From positions 806,001 to 870,000 of the forward strand of contig JAKNDB010000110.1 in assembly GCA_024305405.1 (NCBI GenBank): DNA of 64,000 bases, given 5' to 3'. The position numbers and the translations under genes are program-made. Positions within the stretch are counted from its first letter, which is position 1, and each line of letters starts with the position of its first letter. The notes under the pieces are model-generated. The model saw nothing but the letters and a program-made list of their open reading frames with translations, ran no database searches and had not been told where the DNA came from. Shown here piece after piece: positions 55,801-64,000 of the stretch. The stretch is from Dirofilaria immitis (lineage: Eukaryota; Nematoda; Chromadorea; Rhabditida; Onchocercidae).

Positions 55801-58800
55801 ATGTGTATTTAAACTTTCATAATATTTATCCAACTCCATTGCATAGTGAAGCAATTGAGAATGTATTAGTAAAACGTTTGTACTATTGAAGGTATCAGGA
55901 CATCCTTATACGAAGTTGAGAGAGTGGGGTGCGCAGGCATTAACAGTACTGGTGAAAAGTGCTTTAAAAGTCAAAACTGGAATTATAGAATCGGTTTGTT
56001 TTATTTTAATGATGGTCTATAATTGCAGGACGGCCGTTACTGGATCTAATGCATGTTTGTCCTTCATAGTATTTTCATATCTTCTGCTAATTTCGACATG
56101 AGTTTCTTGATATTGTGAAAGATGTTAGGGTTTGGAGAATGTTGAACAACGACAGGGATAAGACTTCAAGAAAAATGAGAGATGATCGATAGTTCTTTAA
56201 TGTTTTCAAGAATCGTTTGAAGTATAGGTATTGTTTTTAAATATTCACGTTAAATTTATTTCTTGTTATTCAGTTGCAGAAACGTCAACAGTTGATACTA
56301 TCACCTTTGTCGTCAATGTCTGAAATTGATTATACTGATGTTCGCCGAAAGCAAATCGAATGCCTTGTAAATGTACTGCAATCAGCTGGACAGCAGTTAA
56401 CCTCCGACCAATGGCCAACCGTTATTGAAACTGTTCGTGTTGTCGTGGCTGGGAAATTAAGGTTGCTTCTTTGATGTAATTTTGAATTTCATACCACAAC
56501 TTTCTGGATGTTATAGTTAGTTTTCAGTTTACAAATGAGACTTAAGCGATTAATTTTGAACTGTTTACTTTAATGTACTTAACATTAGGTTAACAGCAGC
56601 CGAAATTTGTGGGCAATACTGTCTACCACCTTGCCTGAATTTCTCGAAGTTTTTTGGCTTGCTTTCAGAATTGCTTAAACATTTTTGTAGAAACGAATAG
56701 ATATCGCTTGACTGTGACAAGCTGATTATGTCATTTTTTATAGAAAAATAAAAGTCTTCAAGGTTTTTCCAAAATTTTAGTTTCGATGAAATACTCGTGA
56801 AGCAAAGTTATGAGGCGGTGGCTTTGATGATTACAGATTTTCTCGAAATATTACCTTTTCATTGCATACAACTGCTTGTAGAAACCGATGCAAAATATGG
56901 TTCTCAGCAGTGTGAATTAAATATATCTCTCTCGGCTTTGGGGCAGTTGGTATGTTTTGTACGGTAGTAATTTGGATTTTTAACCAGGAAGTAGGCGGGA
57001 ATAGCTACAGCAAAGATTTTAAAAGTTCAAAAGTTTTCATGTTTAAAATAATTTGCTCATTTCAGTGGACAATTTCTGATTTTGTTTACCGGAAAAATTC
57101 AAAACTTTCACAGAAAGAAAGTGAAACAATTTGGCTGGTGCTATACAACTGCCTATCCGAGTTGTGTGTTGATATTAGACCACCAGTTCGTAAAAGTGCT
57201 TGTCAAACGTTATTACAAACGATTGCTGCCCATGGCTCAGCTCTAAAACCAATTACTTGGAAACATATGGTCTGGAAGGTATTAAAATATTAATTTTCAT
57301 TCCGTCTTAGGTTTCGAAAATGCATTATTCATGATTCTTATCAATCAGATTTTAATGATCAACTCCTGGGATATAAATGTCTGATTTCTAGTTTTATCTA
57401 TAGAATTGATGGCAAATAAAATTCTAAATTTCAGATACTTTTCCCAATGTTAGACAAAGTGCGGGCTTTAACACTCAGTGCTTCAACAACGCGAACGGGT
57501 ACTTCGGCTTTGGGTGCTTCAAACATACTTATACATCATTCGAGAGATACCGAATCGAAACAGTGGGCTGAAACTTCAGTGCAAACCCTCAGTGGTGTTG
57601 TCAAAATTTTTAATGCCCAACGAGCACTTCTACTTACACTTGGTCAGTTCAATTTATTTTTGTATGCTCTCTGATTTGAAATTGATAATTATTATGCATT
57701 TTAGATGACTTTCCAGCAATTTGGGCGACTCTTCTCCATTACATCGAATACTTAGCTGCATCTGGTAATAGTGAAATGACGTTAGCTGCACTTAAGAGTT
57801 TCCAGGTTTGTATCATTTACGATTGTCACTTCAAGTGCTTACTGGTTTTCTTTAGCTTTAATTTTTCAGTGCTTTCAAAGTTCACAATGCGCAGAGTATT
57901 TCGCATTCGGTCGGTCACCTTACTGTCAACTAAAGAATTTATTATGATTTTCCAGATAAGTATCAGAGATATTTGCAGGAATTGTTGTTGGGTAAAGCAC
58001 TATCACAAGGCTATGAAATGGGAAAGAGGGAAAGGTTTGCCAGGTAAGTTCTATTTTTTGAATCGATTTTGTAATTCATAATAGTAATTTAATGATTGTT
58101 CTATGCTTGCTTTTTCTAGAGGAATGAAAATTAGAGTTTTCATTCCATATCTGTCGGAGGACCAACTCTGCAATGATGTAGTGTCCGTACACTCCTTTTA
58201 TGTGTTACTATATGTTACAGCTGTGTTTATGGAAGCTCTATTAGTGATGAATCTCCTCTTTTACCAGAACATTTATGGATTGCGTCTTGGAAGGTATGCT
58301 TCATGCTTATGTTGAAGTGATGACAATCTGTAATAAAGGCATCTCTATTAATAAAGTTTAACTGTGATGTATGGGTTTATAATCGGCCATTAGTTTTATT
58401 TATAGTTTAGTTTCTTAATTTTCATTAATTTATAATTGGTGAAAAATACTATAAAGTTAAAATTAATTTAATACCGTTTATTTAAGAGTTGGATGGTTAT
58501 GTCACGAACGTTGGTTTTAACCAAACCTTTCATTGTTAATTTGTCATCAGACTCTACGATACCTTTACCTGAGAGGTAAAATTCTTTCAGAGTTTGAGAT
58601 TATCTGATTTCCCAATTACCTTTGGTATGAAGTCCAGATTCGGAGTGTATGATTCCTTAAATAATTTTGTTAGTCCATGTAGTATTTCAGTTTCCACACA
58701 ACCTTGTTGTTCTATGTTGGTCCTCTTTTTGTTAGTGTTTATATGTACTCTCGTAATTGTTTATTAAATGGTTTGAAAAAGTTTTTTCTAACTAATTTTC

Positions 58801-61800
58801 TTATTTGGAAAAAGTTACGTGCTAAGATTTTAGAAGTGGAGGGAACTTTATCCCTGGACAAGTGCATCTCATCACTTTACTTCATATATTCATTCCTTTA
58901 TTTGAACGAGTTCGAAAGAAAATCCCGTGTAATGATTTGAAATGTGATGAAGTACCGAGTATTTTAAAGGTAATGTGGATAATTCTTAATAAATATGCTA
59001 GGCAATAAATCAAGTATTATCGATTTTTTCTAGGGTATTGTTAGCGTGCCTATGACTGCAGAGCAAGTACCGTTTATTCTGTCAAGCGCAAATGATATTA
59101 CTCCAACTCTAGAAGCTATTCTCAATTGTGTTCGAATTATATATCAGGTTTGTTAAATAGTTAGTTCCCCACTGTTTAGATCAGAAATATGATTTCCGGA
59201 AGGAAAGCCTTTTGACGGCATTCTTGCAGGATATGTTGGAACCAGGTTCATCATTACGCCCAGCTTTGCCTGATCTCATTCGTTTGATGCTTGATTTTAC
59301 AACCTTCGCTGTCCATCAACCGGTCGCGGGATATGGACCAAATGGAGCCGAAAATGTTCATCTTGCTTATTTCTTTGAAATTTTTTAGCATATTCTAATT
59401 TATTGCAGTACTTTAATTGACTTAAGGCAGTTCACTCTGTTTTCAAATCAGTGATCACGATTATCTTCTAATGAAAAAAAAATATGATATAAAATTCTGC
59501 CCTCATTTCAGTTTTGGCTTGTTCTAGTTATGTAAAATTTTTTCACCACTGCTCACTACACAACAGAAAGAAAAATCAGTCATCTGTCAAATTGTGCAAG
59601 TTTGTTAACTTTTGCAATTCTAGAAGGGAGTACAAAACATGGTGCTTTTTGCGGAATTGTCATTACGAACGATGGTAGAATTCTATGCGGGTACCGCGCA
59701 TTTCCAGGAAATTGTCCAGTCTACTATATTTGTTGATATTATAATGGTGCGTTTCTTTTTTTTTGATCTTCAACATTGTTCGAATATTGTGATCAATGCA
59801 TTTGCAAAAGTAGGAAGTTCGTTTGAACAAAGAGTTCATTACAGTTTTGTCCGAAGCACATCTGAGAAATGATGAAATACACATTGACATATATTATATT
59901 ATCCAAAAGAAACTTAGGATAGTGATTATTTAATCTTTGGTAATTCGTTTGTGATTTGTTCATATTCTTCATTTCCGATCACGTTGAATATTATTTTTTC
60001 ATTGCCATTTCCTTCCTTTTATCTCCTTGTTCTGTCGGACTAAAATGCTTTAATTTCTTAAAATTTTTTTAGTGTTTGGCACAACCAATGGAATTGAAAT
60101 ACCAGTGCCCCTCTCAAAGTACATGGAAAGCGGCAGCGTCAGCATTCGTTACCGTTTTACGATTAGGCCTTCCTATTGCTAGGCAGCAGCGTAAGTTCTT
60201 TATTTTTAGAATATGCAAAACATTTACTGTTTACGAAAGACTGCATCAAAAATTGGTTATATAAACGGCATTGGATAACGTCTATCATTTAATTTTAATC
60301 CGTCCTCAAAAGTGCTCAGGTATTGGAATTGCTTTGTTGTCACGGAGAGTTGTAACGAACTGTTACTGTTAATCGATATATAAAGAAAATTTTAGCTCGC
60401 TATTTTCATGCTATTTGGCCTGTGATCGCCGATGCATTAGATCGTTTTCTATTTAACAACAGGTAAACTGGAATTTGCACTTTGTTAATTTAATTTTGTT
60501 CTGCACTTTTTGAAATACGACGTGAAACTTACTTGAGAATTCAAAATATTAATTTAATCACCTATGAAAGTTTATTTGGATTGTTTTTATCTATATTCCA
60601 GTCGTCCTTCATGTCCGTTAAATGCTGATGAACGAAAAAGACATGAATTTATCGACTGTCAGTTGATAGAACTGATCAGAACGGAGGTGAAAATTTTGAT
60701 TTTATTTGTCGAAGTAATGTTTCCTAGTTATAAACAATTTTTTAAGGAATATTATACCATGTCTTTAGCACATTAATTTAGATACACTTCCTCTTTATTT
60801 ATAAAAGAAATTTTCATTTCAGATGTTACCTTACGCAAGTATATTACCAGCGGATTTTATCCAGAAAATAATCGATATATTAAATCGTGGTTCAATAAGC
60901 ACTGTAGATTCCTCTGATGTTTTTGGTATCATTTTATTGCGGGCTTAAAATTATACAAAACTATGATGTTTATGAAAATCGTTTTAAGTTTGTGACTGAA
61001 TGTGGAAATGTAAACTTGTTTGAAATAATGACTCTATCTGTGGTTTAGTTGATATCCATATGTTATCTTTAATTTTTCTCAGATAGCACTTGTAAAATTT
61101 CCTTGTAGCTTTAGACACATATACACAACGAGCGGAATTGTCCAAAGTATGCTTTGAAGCACTGTTATCAATGAGTCAGAATGAGGAGCAACCAGATATC
61201 GTGCGAAGTACGGCATCAGCACATTTTCTTGGTGGTATGAATTATCTTGGTAACTAAAATTTGAAAATTTTCACAAAATTATTTGGAACATAGTTGCATT
61301 TGAATTCAGTTCAGTTTAATTGACGCTATAATATATACTTATTCGTTTCATTCTGATCAATATTTCGGGTAAGAAGTGACTAAACTATAATTTTTTTTTT
61401 AATTGCTCATATGGTTTAAGAAACCGATAAGTTAGGATTTAGATTTTTTTTTTTAGAATTGGTTGCTGATGATATTAAAGGAGCAAGTGGAAGTGAAAAA
61501 CGAAAATGTATTGTAGCATCAAGTTTAGGTACTTCTGCAATTTCGTCACTGCTGGCCAGATGCAAGGAAGTAATCATTTATCTGATCATTTTTGTTAACC
61601 ATAGATTTTAGTTGCTCTTTGCCCATGTTTTGCATTTACTGTGCTATATTCTAATATTGTTTTACGGTTTGCGCAAAATATTTCTGAATAAATCAAATTT
61701 TCATCTTCTAGGTAATGTTATCATTTGTACGTGATCAATTAAATGCTGGACAGTTGCGCCTTTCCCAGAAAAGAATTGTTGAAATGACGTCTGTGTTGCA

Positions 61801-62241
61801 TGCTGTGAGTACACTTATCGAAGGGCTTCTACGTCATGTTGAAAACTTCAATTTAGAATTCTACACAGAACTCATTAACCTCTATCCAACTCTAGTAGAT
61901 TGTGTTGCAAGCACAAAAGCCGATCCTCAAGTTCGTAGCTTCAATATATAATACTATTTATTTTACGGTTGTTTTTCATAACCATTGAAGTCTTGGCATT
62001 TGTTACTGATTAGGTTACTTCAAGTTCTCTGAGAATGTTCTTTTGGTTTTACATATCACCGTGAGTTTTACCGATGATTTATATATTCTTTAGTTAGTTT
62101 TTATTAATAATTTGGCGATTCCTGCAAAGAATTTATTGCAGAAAATTCTTTCAGATCGAACAGGCATTGATTACTGCTCTTAAATCATATCAGAGATTAT
62201 TGTTGCTGAATGTGCATAAATTCGATAAGGAACGGAATTAG
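49830..62241 (+). CDS. mon-2: MON2 homologue, endosome/trans-Golgi traffic regulator
   Basis: MON2 is a large scaffold related to the non-catalytic parts of Arf-GEFs (DCB, HUS and HDS regions, no SEC7); with DOPEY-type partners it works in endosome-to-Golgi recycling. About 40 exons run from ATG 49830 to TAG 62241, including 49830-49948, 50188-50384, 50689-50820, 50912-51022, 51185-51394, 51717-51842, 52000-52083, 52262-52417, 54159-54388, 56274-56461, 57066-57278, 57435-57642, 61712-61930 and 62155-62241; about 1,760 residues, like vertebrate MON2 (~1,720). Landmarks: MCFRLNF with ATVRQMVN (50912), [13 protein letters not shown] (51717), ISMRLLRV (52262), LVWILGMTP (54906), [20 protein letters not shown] (57435), LPYASILP (60823), VSTLIEGLL (61712). 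Frame is lost at single-base runs 49868-49871, 50214-50218, 53970-53975, 55686-55691 and near 58196-58199; exon 53654-53794 also fails to close at an A9 run. Confidence 0.96.
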
Positions 62242-64000
62242 TTGATCGTTATTTGAAAGTAGGAGCGACACAAAGGTATAGTTATATCATGATCTATTGT
62301 TAATTTTACGAATTATCGAGTCTAGGTATGTTAAGCTGTGTTTAAGTCATATATGTTACTGCTGCACCTGCATACTTCTGTTCAGTTTTTTCTGTAACTT
62401 ATAATAACTTCCAGTGCATTTGAAATTACTGAATTTTAAATAGTGGCGAATACAGGATGTAACCAGACATACATCATTTTGGTACTATCTTCGGCATACT
62501 TTTGGAATTTTTGTTACTTATTAGTTATTAAGTATTATTATATTGCAGTTTGTATTTGTTTCAGTTAAATTTTTATTTTTATTTTTAGACTATGAAATAT
62601 GATGGTTTAAAAGTAATATTTGAATATTATATTGTATTTCATCTGTATGCAGCATTTCTTCTACATGCGTTAGAAAACTCCATTCTTTTTCTTTTTGCGC
62701 TGTTATCTGTGCCTATGACCCATATACTTCCTTTTATATTCCTTTGGATTTTTGTATTGTGTTTCGTCCATATAAGCTGAATTGTTATATGTATACATAT
62801 ATTGTTCAGCGTAGTACATCCTTACGTCATTGGTCTTGTTTGGTGTAACTGTCTGTCTGTACGCAATAACAGCACTTTTATTTATAATACTCTGCTCATA
62901 AGCAAAAGTAATTTTTCAGATTTTCTTTGAAGTATTCCAGTTACGGTTTTTTTATGTTGTCTATTCTGTCAATATTCAACTTTTACGATTATATCTATAT
63001 ATTGGAAGCATGATTATATTGTATATTTTGGTTCGACGTGAACAGTTCTCTAGGAATTAGATTTAAAAAGAATTTTTTCGTGCGGGGAAAGTTTGCTTTA
63101 GTAGTTATCCATGTATATTTCTTTACCAACACACAGTATAATTTTTGAAATGGTATGATACTTGCTAGTATCTGGAAATAAGTAAAGCATGGGGAGGAAT
63201 TCTGAATGGTTACACTGTAGCGGTTAATAGGGTCGTATCGAATGATTTATTGATAATTGCGATGTATCCAGTAAATCATTCCATCTACATTACGAAGCAG
63301 ATTAGATGCTATGCGAACGAGAACTGTATTTAATTTCCGTTCGAAACATACCTTTATCAGTATTAATTATATAGCTTATGTCCTTTCACTTATAATTTCT
63401 TGTTGCGGTTATTTTGTGTATAATTTAGTACGAAATTTTATTTTTTCTTCATAGTTACATGTGATATATATATATAGTAATGCTTTTTTTTCCTTTACAT
63501 TCCATGATAAATAACCGTTAACTTTCCTTTTCATGTTTCTTGCTATAATCTATAAACGATTCTATTTAGTTTGTCACATAAATAATTTATATTGGGATAA
63601 AAAAATCAGGCCTCTTTTTGAAAGCGGTGAACAGGTTACTCAGATATATGTGCTCAGAGATATATATACTCAGATATATAGATATATAACAATTATATTA
63701 GGTGGCATATAATCTGTCAAAAAGTTGAATAGCTTATTATTTATACTAACACTGAACATATGAATTAATTGGAGATCTTAGTATCTTCCAGTAGAGATTT
63801 CTTATCATGTAGAGAATTTAGAAAAAATTACAGTAATTTCAAATGTTGTGTAAAGCTGTAAAAAGTTCTAAGAGCGACATATGCTTATCGACAAATATTT
63901 ATTAACGAATATTACTATGAGTTCATTGCCTATTACAAATACAAGTCAATTGGAGTGTTCTTATCAACTTGATAACAATATCTATAATTTATGAGTCCTT
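62242..64000. other. Region downstream of MON2
   Basis: AT-rich, with no coding sequence that I recognise; includes the MON2 3' UTR. A short degenerate repeat of gatatata/ctcagatata words lies at 63635-63690 and an (AT)n tract near 63460. Confidence 0.4.

Overview
The window is nuclear DNA from a nematode, most likely a spirurid or filarial worm. It is very AT-rich, its genes are broken into many short exons with GT-AG introns of about 50 bp to 3 kb, and no bacterial-style operon or tRNA gene was seen. The proteins are eukaryotic and two are TWK-type potassium channels, a family expanded in nematodes. A nuclear mitochondrial insertion at about 39.8-40.3 kb carries nad1-trnF-atp6, a junction that I recall from filarial mtDNA.

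Layout from left to right: (1) 0.3-4.3 kb, minus strand, the decapping enzyme DCP2, with its C-terminal tail running off or ending near the left edge. (2) 5.1-5.4 kb, minus, an unrecognised small ORF. (3) 7.1-11.1 kb, plus, dihydrolipoamide dehydrogenase (DLD, E3) with a mitochondrial presequence. (4) 11.7-19.1 kb, minus, two-pore-domain K+ channel A, tail-to-tail with DLD. (5) 19.1-31 kb, about 12 kb of gene-poor AT-rich DNA holding a 3.7-kb foldback element (22397-26108) with 265-267 bp near-identical inverted arms, and several tandem repeats. (6) 31-36.2 kb, plus, K+ channel B, a paralogue of A in head-to-head orientation, with a candidate alternative last exon at 36.6 kb. (7) 37.4-38.3 kb, minus, a decayed or poorly resolved Cys/Gln-rich coding region. 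(8) 39.8-40.35 kb, the mitochondrial insertion. (9) 44.6-48.6 kb, plus, ST7, complete in 13 exons. (10) 49.8-62.2 kb, plus, MON2, complete in about 40 exons. The last 1.8 kb has no recognised gene.

Most exon boundaries could be set by matching splice signals, codon phase and known family sequence, and phases close almost everywhere. The striking exception is a repeated fault: in every recognised gene one or more exons fall out of frame at a homopolymer run (A, T or G, 3-9 long) and are restored by one extra base. At least a dozen such places are listed. They look like uniform homopolymer contraction in the assembly, not gene decay, so any automatic ORF call here will be truncated.

The genes are mostly housekeeping (mRNA decapping, E3 of the 2-oxoacid dehydrogenases, endosome/Golgi traffic) plus two ion channels; they form no evident pathway. 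The items of most biological interest are the inverted channel pair with conserved intron phases around a foldback element, the mitochondrial insertion, and the degraded Cys/Gln-rich locus.
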